Shown here: piece after piece, positions 18,719-26,367 of the stretch
Layout of the letters: every line of letters starts with the position of its first letter
Numbering within the stretch: the stretch's first letter is position 1
NCBI GenBank assembly: GCA_949292785.1
Contig: CASFBK010000002.1
Span: 124,001 to 188,000, forward strand
Direction of reading: 5' to 3'
Origin: an uncultured Eubacteriales bacterium
GTDB lineage: Bacteria; Bacillota; Clostridia; Lachnospirales; Lachnospiraceae
Length of the DNA: 64,000 nt
Notes under the pieces: model-generated
The model's database searches: none
Told to the model about the DNA's origin: nothing
Seen by the model: the letters and a program-made list of their open reading frames with translations, nothing else
Position numbers and translations under genes: made by a program

Positions 18719-18790
18719 TGGCCCATCGCCAAACGGTAAGGCAACGGACTCTGACTCCGTCATTTCAAGGTTCGAATCCTTGTGGGCCAG
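18719..18790 (+). tRNA. tRNA-Gln (anticodon CUG)
   Basis: 72-base cloverleaf: acceptor TGGCCCA/TGGGCCA with discriminator G, D-arm, anticodon stem ACGGA/TCCGT around loop CTCTGAC (anticodon CTG, reads CAG), T-arm with GGTTCGAATCC. The CCA end is not encoded. Has its own promoter and terminator, so it is a single-gene unit. Confidence 0.95.
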
Positions 18791-18795
18791 TTTGG

Positions 18796-18824
18796 AACCA
18801 TCACAGCATGTGATGGTTTTTTTT
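18796..18824 (+). terminator. tRNA-Gln terminator
   Basis: AACCATCACA-GCA-TGTGATGGTT followed by a run of T, starting 6 bases after the tRNA. Confidence 0.9.
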
Positions 18825-18885
18825 ATGACAGGAAGTTACATTGCGGACTTGTTCGCTTTGTTTTTCAATAGGAAAGAGGAATCAT

Positions 18886-19596
18886 ATGTATAGCTTTGAC
18901 AGCAGGATACGTTATAGTGAAGTGGATAAAGACGGAAGAATTACGCTAAACGCCATTTTGGATTATTTTCAGGATGCCAGCTTCTTTCATTCGGAGGATT
19001 TGGGGGTAGGTCTGCAATTTCTGACCGAACAGCAATTAGCATGGGTATTGTCTTCCTGGCAGATTGAAATAAAACGATACCCATTTTATGGGGAACATGT
19101 TAAAATAAGTACGTGGCCATATGATTTCAAGGGATTTTTGGGATTTCGTAATTTTACTATGGAAGCGTCTGGTGGTGAAGTTCTGGCATTTGCCAATTCT
19201 ATCTGGACGCTGCTTGATTTGAAGAAAGGGCGGCCAGCCAGAATTATTCCGGAAATGGCAGAGGCATATCAGTTGTCGCCTCAGTTTCCCATGAATTGTG
19301 AATCAAGAAAAATTGAATTGCCAAAGGAGTTACAGCCAAGGAAATCCTTTCCGGTACATAAATATCATATTGATACCAATCAGCATGTAAATAATGGACG
19401 CTATGTGGGAATGGCACAGGAATACCTGCCGGAAGATAAGACTGTATGGAAGATGCGTGCGGAATATCGCAAGGCGGCCGTATACGGAGATATTATTTAT
19501 CCCTATACCACAGAGCAGGAAGAAAAGACAATCGTGAATCTGGCAGATAAAGAGGGAAATCCTTATGCCATTATAGAATTGGAGGGAAATAAATGA
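18886..19596 (+). CDS. Acyl-ACP thioesterase family protein
   Basis: 236-residue hot-dog-fold thioesterase of the FatA/acyl-ACP thioesterase type, which hydrolyses acyl-ACP to free fatty acid in the cytosol. Two hot-dog repeats are visible: IRYSEVDKDGRITLNAILDY at the N-terminus and KYHIDTNQHVNNGRYVGMAQ (about residues 160-180), the latter with the conserved Asn-His pair. Start chosen at 18886, where GAAAGAGGA precedes; an in-frame TTG 45 bases upstream has no RBS. Stop overlaps the next start (ATGA), so it is coupled to the S1 protein. Confidence 0.88.
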   Translation: MYSFDSRIRYSEVDKDGRITLNAILDYFQDASFFHSEDLGVGLQFLTEQQLAWVLSSWQIEIKRYPFYGEHVKISTWPYDFKGFLGFRNFTMEASGGEVLAFANSIWTLLDLKKGRPARIIPEMAEAYQLSPQFPMNCESRKIELPKELQPRKSFPVHKYHIDTNQHVNNGRYVGMAQEYLPEDKTVWKMRAEYRKAAVYGDIIYPYTTEQEEKTIVNLADKEGNPYAIIELEGNK

Positions 19597-20450
19597 TTCG
19601 ATTAGGTGAAAAACAGGAATTAACAGTAGTAAAAAAAGTAGAGTTTGGTGTATATCTTGCAGAAGCAGCCGGAGCAGAAGAAAGAGTATTGCTTCCGGGA
19701 AAACGGGTACCGGAAGGAATCAAAGAAGGAGATAACATAGAAGTATTTATTTATAAAGATTCCAAAGACCGGACGATTGCAACAACAGCGGAACCTAAAT
19801 TAAAAATGGGAGAATATGCAGTTCTTCGAGTGGTATCGGTGCAAAAAATCGGAGCCTTTTTAGACTGGGGCTTGGAAAAAGACCTGTTTCTTCCATATAA
19901 AGAGCAAAGCGTAAAGGTAAGAGAAGGGGACGAGATTCTGGTTCGCCTTTATATTGATAAAAGCAAACGACTTTGTGCAAGCATGCGTGGACTTTATGAG
20001 ATGCTTTCCACAGATTCTCCTTATCAGGGGGGCGAGACGATTCAGGGAAGAGTATACGAGTTCAGTAATAATTTTGGAGCCTTTATTGCCGTAGATGACA
20101 AGTATTCTGCGTTATTGCCAAGGCATGAGGACCACAGTTATCTTAGAATCGGAGAAGTGGTAGAAGCAAAAATCGTGGAAGTAAAGCCGGATGGAAAGCT
20201 GACCTTGACGATGCGGGAGAAGGCATATGAACAGATTGAAGAGGATGCCAGACAGGTATTGGAGATATTAGACCAATATGCAGGGGTTCTGCCATTTACC
20301 GATAAAGCGTCTCCGGAAATTATCATGCGGGAAACCAGAATGAGTAAAAACGCCTTTAAACGGGCGGTAGGACGTTTGTATCGAGAACATAAGATAGAGA
20401 TTGTAAATCATTGTATCAGAAAAAAAATAGGAGGAGATTATGTCAGATAG
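19593..20450 (+). CDS. cvfB: S1-domain RNA-binding protein, CvfB family
   Basis: 285 residues, matching the CvfB/YitL family: tandem S1-type RNA-binding domains followed by a C-terminal winged helix. S1-like strands are seen around ILRV-type text at residues 65-125 (GAFLDWGLEKDLFLPY) and 150-215 (FGAFIAVDDKYSALLPRHE, then VVEAKIVEVKPDGKLTLTMR). The winged helix is about 225-280. CvfB influences virulence gene expression in Staphylococcus; its direct RNA target is unknown. Overlaps both neighbours by 4 and 11 bases, so it sits in a three-gene operon. Confidence 0.85.
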   Translation: MIRLGEKQELTVVKKVEFGVYLAEAAGAEERVLLPGKRVPEGIKEGDNIEVFIYKDSKDRTIATTAEPKLKMGEYAVLRVVSVQKIGAFLDWGLEKDLFLPYKEQSVKVREGDEILVRLYIDKSKRLCASMRGLYEMLSTDSPYQGGETIQGRVYEFSNNFGAFIAVDDKYSALLPRHEDHSYLRIGEVVEAKIVEVKPDGKLTLTMREKAYEQIEEDARQVLEILDQYAGVLPFTDKASPEIIMRETRMSKNAFKRAVGRLYREHKIEIVNHCIRKKIGGDYVR

Positions 20451-21363
20451 TAAGGGAGTAAACAGACTGTATTTGTTGCTTGTGGTACTATTTGTAGCGC
20501 TTGGTTTCATTTTAGGAAGAGTGCTTCCGATGGAAATACCTGTGTATGCTTCAGCACTGTTAGGACAGCTGGTGATACTGATACCTGCGCTTCTCTATTG
20601 TTGGAAAAGAAAGATTGCCATCAGAGAATTGATACCCTATCGAAAGATTTGTTTTTCCACCGGAGTATTAGTGGTAGTTACTACTTGCCTGATGTATCCG
20701 TTATTGGTGGTATTAAATGCCATAACGCTTTTATTTACAAATTCTGCAACCATAGAAATGCAGACAGAAATGGCAAATCTGAATATCATTATTTCCATAC
20801 TGATTATTGCGGTAACGCCGGCGTGTGTGGAAGAATTTGTATTCCGGGGAGTGCTGTTTCAGACCTATCGGAAGAAGAGAGTATTTTCTGCCATACTATT
20901 GAGTGCATTTTTATTTGGCTGTATGCACATGAATCTGAATCAGTTCGTGTATACTTTTGTGATGGGAATTTATATGGCATTTCTGGTAGAAGGAACCGGA
21001 AGTATTATTAGTTCTATGCTTGCACATTTTACATTGAATTTTATAGGAGTAGCGTTAAGTGCGGTGACAAGAGTGATGTCACAAGCGCAGGGAACTTCTC
21101 CGAACATAGGACAGACCGGAAATTTCCTGCAGAATGAAGATACTTATGTATTACTGTTACTCATTTCGATTCTGATATGGTTTGTCATTGCAGTAGGAAC
21201 TACCACCGGAGCCATAGCAATTTATATTCAGGTTTGTAAAATGAACGGCAGATGGGGGCATGTAAAGGGTATATTCCAAAGAAAAAGTGAGGAACAGATG
21301 CTTACTATTCCATTGAGCCTTGCGATAGTAATCGTCGCGGGGATGATGTGGTTATCCTTTTAA
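20440..21363 (+). CDS. CPBP family intramembrane metalloprotease
   Basis: 307-residue integral membrane protein with about eight hydrophobic segments. The CPBP (CAAX protease/bacteriocin-processing, Abi) signature is complete: CVEEFVFRGVLFQTYR (EExxxR), FGCMHMNLNQF (FxxxH region) and MLAHFTLNF (HxxxN/B-type). The family cleaves membrane-bound substrates; here the substrate is unknown, as no bacteriocin-like gene is next to it. Its start overlaps the S1-protein gene by 11 bases. Confidence 0.9.
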   Translation: MSDSKGVNRLYLLLVVLFVALGFILGRVLPMEIPVYASALLGQLVILIPALLYCWKRKIAIRELIPYRKICFSTGVLVVVTTCLMYPLLVVLNAITLLFTNSATIEMQTEMANLNIIISILIIAVTPACVEEFVFRGVLFQTYRKKRVFSAILLSAFLFGCMHMNLNQFVYTFVMGIYMAFLVEGTGSIISSMLAHFTLNFIGVALSAVTRVMSQAQGTSPNIGQTGNFLQNEDTYVLLLLISILIWFVIAVGTTTGAIAIYIQVCKMNGRWGHVKGIFQRKSEEQMLTIPLSLAIVIVAGMMWLSF

Positions 21364-21365
21364 AA

Positions 21366-21400
21366 AAAGGTACTTTTGTAAATCTTACAAAAGTACCTTT
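21366..21400. terminator. Bidirectional terminator
   Basis: AAAGGTACTTTTGTAA (21366-21381), loop ATC, exact complement to 21400. Serves the CPBP gene and the convergent yjfB-like gene. Confidence 0.88.
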
Positions 21401-21403
21401 CCG

Positions 21404-21580
21404 CTAGATAGAAATATCAATATTCGCACCGAGATGTGGGGTGACGGACTGCTCCATCATTTTAATCATGGAGTCTCCCATAACCTCTACGGTATCCAGT
21501 TGCTTGCCCAGCATAAGAACACCGATATCATTATTGAACTGTGTCATGCTAAGGGCTGTTGATAAAGAAGCAATATCCAT
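21404..21580 (-). CDS. YjfB family small protein
   Basis: 58 residues, starting MDIASLSTALSMTQ and containing GVLMLGKQLDTVEVMGDSM, the pattern of the YjfB family (annotated as putative motility protein). Small helical protein of unknown mechanism; a link to motility is only by family name, although a chemoreceptor is encoded at 34.1 kb. The start is set at the Met preceded by AAAGGCGG on the minus strand; a longer frame upstream lacks an RBS. Confidence 0.8.
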   Translation of the reverse strand: MDIASLSTALSMTQFNNDIGVLMLGKQLDTVEVMGDSMIKMMEQSVTPHLGANIDISI

Positions 21581-21702
21581 ATGATTCGCCGCCTTTCTCT
21601 TTATCAGATTCTTTATGTATAGTATGCCACGAAAGGGACTCAAAAGCAATAGAAAATAGAAATCAAAATAGAAATCAAAAAATATAGCAGGAGGAAACTT
21701 AT

Positions 21703-22623
21703 ATGATATATGATGTTATTATTTTAGGAAGTGGTCCGGCAGGCTTAAGTGCTGCCATTTACGCTCAGCGGGCAAAGTTAAATACGCTGGTGGTAGAGGC
21801 AAAGCCCTTAAGCGGAGGACAGATACTGGATACTTATGAAGTGGATAATTATCCGGGAATGAAGGGCATCAGTGGATTTGAACTGGGAATGAAGTTCCGT
21901 GAGCACGCAGATGCACTGGGCGTAACGTTTTATACCGCACAGGTACAGGAAGTGCGAAATGTAGAAGGATGGAAAGAGGTCGTAACAGACCAGGATACCT
22001 TACAGGCAAAAACCATCATTCTTGCCATGGGAGCTAATCACAGAAAGCTGGGAGTGCCGGGAGAAGAGGAGTTAACCGGTATGGGAGTATCTTATTGTGC
22101 CACTTGTGACGGAGCATTTTTTAAGGGGAAAACAGTCGCTGTTGTTGGCGGAGGAGATGTCGCCCTGGAGGATGCGCTGTTTTTAGCACGGGGCTGCGAA
22201 AAGGTATACCTGATTCATCGAAGAGATGAACTGCGGGGAGCGAAGATTTTACAGGAACAGGTGCAGCAGACCGAAAATATTCAGATAATCTGGAATAGTG
22301 TGGTCAAGGAGATTCAGGGAGAAGGTAAAGTAGAAAAAATAACCGTGCATAATAATATAGAAGAAACAGATTCACAACTGGAAGTACAGGGAATATTCAT
22401 CGCAGTCGGAATTCAGCCAAATAGTGAATGGGTAAAAGATATTGTTGCACTGGATGAACAGGGATACGTGAAAGCGTTAGAAGATACTGTAACCAGCCAG
22501 CCGGGAATTTTTGCGGCGGGAGATATCCGGACCAAACAGCTTCGTCAGGTGGTTACTGCGGCAGCAGATGGAGCAAATGCAGTTACCTCAGTAGAAAGGT
22601 ATTTATTACAGGTATTACGTTAA
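21703..22623 (+). CDS. trxB: Thioredoxin-disulfide reductase
   Basis: Low-molecular-weight flavoprotein, 306 residues, that passes electrons from NADPH through FAD to thioredoxin. FAD site GSGPAGLSAAIYAQRA (about 8-23), redox-active CATC in SYCATCDGAFF (about 132-135), NADPH site VVGGGDVALEDALFLA (about 148-163) and the C-terminal FAD motif FAAGDIRTKQLRQVVTAAADG. RBS AGGAGG is strong. Length and layout are standard for TrxB. Probably monocistronic. Confidence 0.95.
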   Translation: MIYDVIILGSGPAGLSAAIYAQRAKLNTLVVEAKPLSGGQILDTYEVDNYPGMKGISGFELGMKFREHADALGVTFYTAQVQEVRNVEGWKEVVTDQDTLQAKTIILAMGANHRKLGVPGEEELTGMGVSYCATCDGAFFKGKTVAVVGGGDVALEDALFLARGCEKVYLIHRRDELRGAKILQEQVQQTENIQIIWNSVVKEIQGEGKVEKITVHNNIEETDSQLEVQGIFIAVGIQPNSEWVKDIVALDEQGYVKALEDTVTSQPGIFAAGDIRTKQLRQVVTAAADGANAVTSVERYLLQVLR

Positions 22624-22646
22624 GTGGTAAAAAATGGATGGGAGTT

Positions 22647-22663
22647 TGTAACAAGTTTGTAAA
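22647..22663 (+). promoter_or_regulatory. WalR-type box 1 upstream of the NlpC/P60 gene
   Basis: TGTAAC-AAGTT-TGTAAA matches the WalR (YycF) consensus TGTWAH-N5-TGTWAH exactly. It ends 8 bases upstream of the -35. Confidence 0.65.
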
Positions 22664-22671
22664 AAATAAGG

Positions 22672-22700
22672 TTGACATGAATAGTACCCTTTGTTATAAT
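22672..22700 (+). promoter_or_regulatory. Consensus sigma-A promoter of the NlpC/P60 gene
   Basis: TTGACA (22672-22677), 17-base spacer, TATAAT (22695-22700). Both hexamers are perfect. Confidence 0.9.
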
Positions 22701-22706
22701 GAATTC

Positions 22707-22723
22707 TGTAATAAATTTGTAAT
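22707..22723 (+). promoter_or_regulatory. WalR-type box 2 over the transcription start
   Basis: TGTAAT-AAATT-TGTAAT, again an exact TGTWAH-N5-TGTWAH match, just downstream of the -10. Its position over the start site suggests a different, possibly repressing, effect from box 1. Confidence 0.6.
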
Positions 22724-22773
22724 AAATGTGTTGGAAGGCACATGGCATAAAATGTATTATTATGGAGGGTAAC

Positions 22774-23988
22774 ATGAATCGAAACAGAATCAGAGCAGCA
22801 GCTTGTTGTTTGACAGCCACAGTGATATTATCAGGTAGTTCTTTTGTATCTAATGCAGCACCGACCGCAGGTGCAGGAAATTTCGTTTCTACAGCATTAA
22901 CTGCAGAAGCAACAGATAATAACAGTACGGGAAATTCTGCCAACGCAGGCGTTTCTCAGACGTTTTCACAGTATTTATCTCAGAAACCGGCAACTACAAC
23001 AACAGTTGATACCGCAATTCAGGTAGTTCAGAATGAAACCCCTGTTGTAAAATCTGAATATGATGATATTGCAATTGCACAGGTTGATAATTATGTTAAT
23101 GTTCGTTCTACTCCAAGCGAAGAAGGCGAGGTAGTAGGTAAATTATATAACAATTCAGCAGCAACAGTCCTTGGAACCGAAGGTGACTGGTACCAGATTC
23201 ATTCCGGTAATGTAGAAGGTTACATTAAGGCAGAATTCCTTGTAGTAGGAGATGCTGAACTGGCGAAATCCGTAGGAACAAGAGTAGCAAAGGTAAATAC
23301 TCAGACCTTGAATGTTCGTAAGGAAGCCAGCACAGATTCAAGTATTTTAGGACAGGTACCGGATGGGGAAGAGCTTACTGTCGTAGAAGAGATAGATGGA
23401 TGGACAAAAGTTTCTATCGAAGAAGGAGACGGATGGGTATCCAATGAATTTGTAGAGACAAGCACTCATTATATCACCGCAGAGTCTAAGGAAGAAGAGG
23501 AAGCAAGACTGAAGAAAGAAGAAGAAGAGAGAAAGGCAGCAGAGGAAGCAGCAAGAAGAGCAACAGAAAAATCTAACAAAGGTTCTTCTAGTTCCAACAG
23601 CAGCAGCTCTTCAGGAAACAACCGTAGCTATAATCCACCAAGCGGTGGAAGTGGACAGGCTGTTGCAGACTATGCATGCCAGTTCATCGGTAATCCTTAT
23701 GTATATGGTGGTACAAGCTTAACAAATGGAGCAGACTGTTCTGGATTCGTAATGAGTGTATATGCAGCTTTTGGAATCAGCTTACCACATTCTTCCAGCG
23801 GAATGAGAAGTGTTGGATATGAAGTAAGTCAGGATGCTATGCAGCCGGGTGATATTGTATGTTACAGTGGACATGTAGGTATTTATGTTGGTAATGGTAC
23901 AATCGTTAATGCAAGTACAGAAGCGACTGGTATCAAGTATACGAATGCGTTTTATAGAAGTATCATTACCGTTAGAAGAATTTTCTAA
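22774..23988 (+). CDS. Secreted SH3-domain NlpC/P60 peptidoglycan hydrolase
   Basis: 404 residues. Signal peptide (about 1-30, Arg-rich start, hydrophobic LTATVILSGSSFV, AAP cleavage region), two bacterial SH3 repeats (DNYVNVRSTPSEEGEVVG about 110-165; TLNVRKEASTDSSILG about 175-230), a charged helical then Ser/Asn-rich linker (about 235-290), and a C-terminal NlpC/P60 endopeptidase with GADCSGFVMSVY (catalytic Cys) and GHVGIYVGNG (catalytic His). Cuts stem peptides of peptidoglycan outside the cell. Start fixed by TGGAGGG. The promoter with two WalR-type boxes fits a cell-wall-stress regulon gene. Confidence 0.95.
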   Translation: MNRNRIRAAACCLTATVILSGSSFVSNAAPTAGAGNFVSTALTAEATDNNSTGNSANAGVSQTFSQYLSQKPATTTTVDTAIQVVQNETPVVKSEYDDIAIAQVDNYVNVRSTPSEEGEVVGKLYNNSAATVLGTEGDWYQIHSGNVEGYIKAEFLVVGDAELAKSVGTRVAKVNTQTLNVRKEASTDSSILGQVPDGEELTVVEEIDGWTKVSIEEGDGWVSNEFVETSTHYITAESKEEEEARLKKEEEERKAAEEAARRATEKSNKGSSSSNSSSSSGNNRSYNPPSGGSGQAVADYACQFIGNPYVYGGTSLTNGADCSGFVMSVYAAFGISLPHSSSGMRSVGYEVSQDAMQPGDIVCYSGHVGIYVGNGTIVNASTEATGIKYTNAFYRSIITVRRIF

Positions 23989-24002
23989 TAGAGTCATATA
24001 TC

Positions 24003-24034
24003 AAAACCATGGAGCAAACACTCCATGGTTTTTT
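24003..24034 (+). terminator. Terminator of the NlpC/P60 gene
   Basis: AAAACCATGGAG-CAAACA-CTCCATGGTTTT followed by TT, a 12-bp perfect stem. Confidence 0.92.
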
Positions 24035-24219
24035 CTGTGTATAGAAAAATATGTTGATACATTATTAGGATAATTTATCAGAATTGTTACACAGTTCAAA
24101 CATCTGATTGAAAAAGTCTTTTATTTAAAATGAAGAAAAAATCAAAAAAAATTTGTCGCAAGCAAAATGCACAAAATGTGACTGTGAGTTAAAAAAATGT
24201 CAAAAAATGTAAGAAAAAG

Positions 24220-24290
24220 TTATCCACATTAAAAAGTGTGGAAATATCGAAAAAAGTGAGTTATACACCAAGTTATACACATTATCCACA
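24220..24290. other. DnaA-box cluster
   Basis: Within 71 bases: TTATCCACA (24220-24228), TGTGGAAAT on the other strand (24237-24245, weak), TTATACACC (24261-24269), TTATACACA (24273-24281) and TTATCCACA (24282-24290); the DnaA consensus is TTATNCACA. The flanks 24100-24460 are extremely AT-rich. Located in a ~570-base gap with no gene. dnaA and dnaN are not nearby. Confidence 0.7.
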
Positions 24291-24475
24291 TAAAAAAAAC
24301 GAAAAAATGAGGTTTACATAGTAAAAAAAAGGAACATTTGTTTTGTGAAGTTATCATAAAGTTGATAAAAATGTAAAAAAAGGGGAAAAAGCATTGACAT
24401 TTTAAATGACAAAAAAATGAATTTTGTGTCGGAAAATGTCAGTCTATTATATTAAATTGTCTGCATAATACATAG

Positions 24476-24504
24476 TTGAAAAATCTTCTGCTATTTGGTA
24501 TACT
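24476..24504 (+). promoter_or_regulatory. Promoter of the TagA-like gene
   Basis: TTGAAA (24476-24481), 17-base spacer, TATACT (24499-24504), about 190 bases downstream of the DnaA boxes. Confidence 0.6.
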
Positions 24505-24556
24505 TCTTAAGTAAATTTGCATACGGACAATAAAACTAGGAAAAGACAGGTGTTAT

Positions 24557-25231
24557 ATGATAAAAAAGATTGAGATTCTTGGCATGAACCTGGATAACTA
24601 TACCGTACGGGAAGCCATGCTTCAGGTAGAAGTATATCTGACGAATGCTACAATGAATACAATTGAAAATATTTCTATGGAAATGCTGGTAAAAGCACAG
24701 AACGACGAGGTGTTGAAGGAATGTATTGAACAGCTGGATCTTGCCATCATTAGTGAAAAGGAAATATTAAAGGCAGCAGGCGTGATTTCGGCACAGCGTA
24801 TGCGGGAAACAGGAGAGAATGAATTTGCACGGGAATTCATGAAACGTATTGTGCGAAATAAAAAAACCGTATATCTGTTAGGGGATACCAACGCACAAAT
24901 CCAAGCGCTGCAGGAATTTTTAAGGTCAAAATATCCAACACTAAAGATAAGCGGCTTGTATGCGTTGGAGGATTGTACCGGAGACTTTGACAATATTATC
25001 AATGAAATAAATATTGCAGAGCCAGATGTGATTTTTTCTGTTCTGCCGACACCTCAGCAGGAATATTTCCTAAAGGACAATGTTGGAAAATTCAATGCTA
25101 AAGTATGGTATGGGCTGGGACCGAATTACGCCCAAAAGAAAGGAGTATCAGAAGTAGCAGAGTTTGCGAAAAAGCTGGTTCATAAAGGAATGCTTCACAG
25201 CATGCTGTCGCACTATAATAAAGATGAATGA
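24557..25231 (+). CDS. Divergent WecG/TagA/CpsF-family protein
   Basis: 224 residues with the overall shape of the WecG/TagA family, whose members add ManNAc(A) to lipid-linked sugars for teichoic acid or surface polymer. Matching parts are KIEILGMNLDNYTVREAM at the N-terminus, YLLGDTNAQIQALQEFLRSKYPTL (about 110-133) and DVIFSVLPTPQQEYFLKDN (about 155-173). The family's catalytic Asp (usually in an ADG motif after the first strands) appears to be Ser in LAIISEKEIL, so it may not be an active transferase of the known kind. Followed closely by the YitT gene. Confidence 0.7.
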   Translation: MIKKIEILGMNLDNYTVREAMLQVEVYLTNATMNTIENISMEMLVKAQNDEVLKECIEQLDLAIISEKEILKAAGVISAQRMRETGENEFAREFMKRIVRNKKTVYLLGDTNAQIQALQEFLRSKYPTLKISGLYALEDCTGDFDNIINEINIAEPDVIFSVLPTPQQEYFLKDNVGKFNAKVWYGLGPNYAQKKGVSEVAEFAKKLVHKGMLHSMLSHYNKDE

Positions 25232-25240
25232 GGATAGAAG

Positions 25241-26122
25241 ATGGACGGTGTTGGAAATAATAAGAAAAATGTTGTAGAAGCGTATATTAAAATTGTGATA
25301 GGAACCGGAATTATGGGACTTGCCATTAAGTGTATTTATGATCCCATCAGTCTTGTAACAGGAGGCTTTACCGGTGTTGCAATTTTAGTCAAGAAATTAA
25401 CGGAAGCCTTCGTGGCAGGAGGATTTCCCCTTTGGCTGACAAACCTTGCATTTAATATTCCGGTTTTTATTGTTGCCTGGGGCGTAAAAGGAAAGAAATT
25501 CATTGGAAGAACAGCCGTTGCTACCGTTTTGCTTTCCGCATGGCTGTATGTCATACCGGAAATTGATTTGGTAAATGGTGATTATATTCTGGCTTCTATT
25601 TTTGGTGGTGTACTTACCGGTATAGGTCTTGGTATGATTTTCTGGGCAAATGCCACCACTGGTGGAACGGATATGGTATCGGCGCTGATACAGATTAAGT
25701 TAAAGCATTATTCCATTGCCCAGATATTACAGGTGCTGGATGGAATCATTGTCTTGATTGGTCTTTATGTATTTGGTCTGAAACCGACCCTATATGCAAT
25801 AGTAGCAATTTTTATTGTATCTAAGGTAACGGATACCATGCTGGAAGGTATGAAGTTTTCTAAGGCAGCTTTCATTATTACAGAAAAATATGAGGAAGTG
25901 GCACAAGCCATTATGACGGAACTGGACCGCGGTGTAACCGGACTGGAAGCCAGAGGTATGTATTCCGGTGATGAGAAGTGCATGTTGTATTGCGTGGTTT
26001 CTAAGAAGGAAATTGTTTCTCTAAAGGAACTGGTTACCAGAATTGACCGAAATGCTTTTGTAATTGTAGGCGATGTAAGGGAAGTTTTGGGAGAGGGATT
26101 TATGGAATATAAAGGAAATTAA
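25241..26122 (+). CDS. YitT family membrane protein
   Basis: 293 residues: five to six membrane segments (DUF161, about 15-195, with the typical DPISLVTGGFTGVAILVKK and NATTGGTDMVSALI stretches) and a cytosolic C-terminal DUF2179 domain (about 210-290, with GVTGLEARGMYSGDEKCMLYCVVSKKE). The family is widespread in Firmicutes; a transport role is suspected but not established. Starts 9 bases after the TagA-like stop, so the two form an operon. Confidence 0.9.
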   Translation: MDGVGNNKKNVVEAYIKIVIGTGIMGLAIKCIYDPISLVTGGFTGVAILVKKLTEAFVAGGFPLWLTNLAFNIPVFIVAWGVKGKKFIGRTAVATVLLSAWLYVIPEIDLVNGDYILASIFGGVLTGIGLGMIFWANATTGGTDMVSALIQIKLKHYSIAQILQVLDGIIVLIGLYVFGLKPTLYAIVAIFIVSKVTDTMLEGMKFSKAAFIITEKYEEVAQAIMTELDRGVTGLEARGMYSGDEKCMLYCVVSKKEIVSLKELVTRIDRNAFVIVGDVREVLGEGFMEYKGN

Positions 26123-26176
26123 TCCTTTTTGTGAACTATGCATAGGACAAAAAAACGGGTTTTTTAAAAAAAAGTT

Positions 26177-26218
26177 GAGGAAATGCCTAAAAAATGTGTA
26201 TTTCCTCTTTCTTTTTTT
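26177..26218 (+). terminator. Terminator after the YitT gene
   Basis: GAGGAAAT (26177-26184) pairs with ATTTCCTC (26200-26207), followed by TTTCTTTTTTT. Confidence 0.75.
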
Positions 26219-26224
26219 GTGCTT

Positions 26225-26253
26225 TTGCATTAAAATACAGATTAGAGTATTTT
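26225..26253 (+). promoter_or_regulatory. Possible promoter for the CdaR/PucR-like gene
   Basis: TTGCAT (26225-26230), 17-base spacer, TATTTT (26248-26253). The -10 is weak. Confidence 0.35.
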
Positions 26254-26367
26254 GTTTTTCCAGAGAACCGAAGGGAAAATTGTGAAAGTTGCATATGAAA
26301 ATATGCACAATGCGGTAAGAAAGAGGAAGGCAGAAGAAGTGTAAGGAAAAGAAAAGGAGTGAAGCAA

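Noticed and set aside
18705-18893. 62-codon open frame on the + strand
   Set aside because: It runs through the tRNA-Gln cloverleaf and its terminator, so it is not a gene.
24100-24460. Possible chromosomal origin (oriC)
   Set aside because: DnaA boxes and AT-rich DNA are present, but dnaA, dnaN, rpmH and gyrase genes are not nearby, and gene orientation does not switch here.
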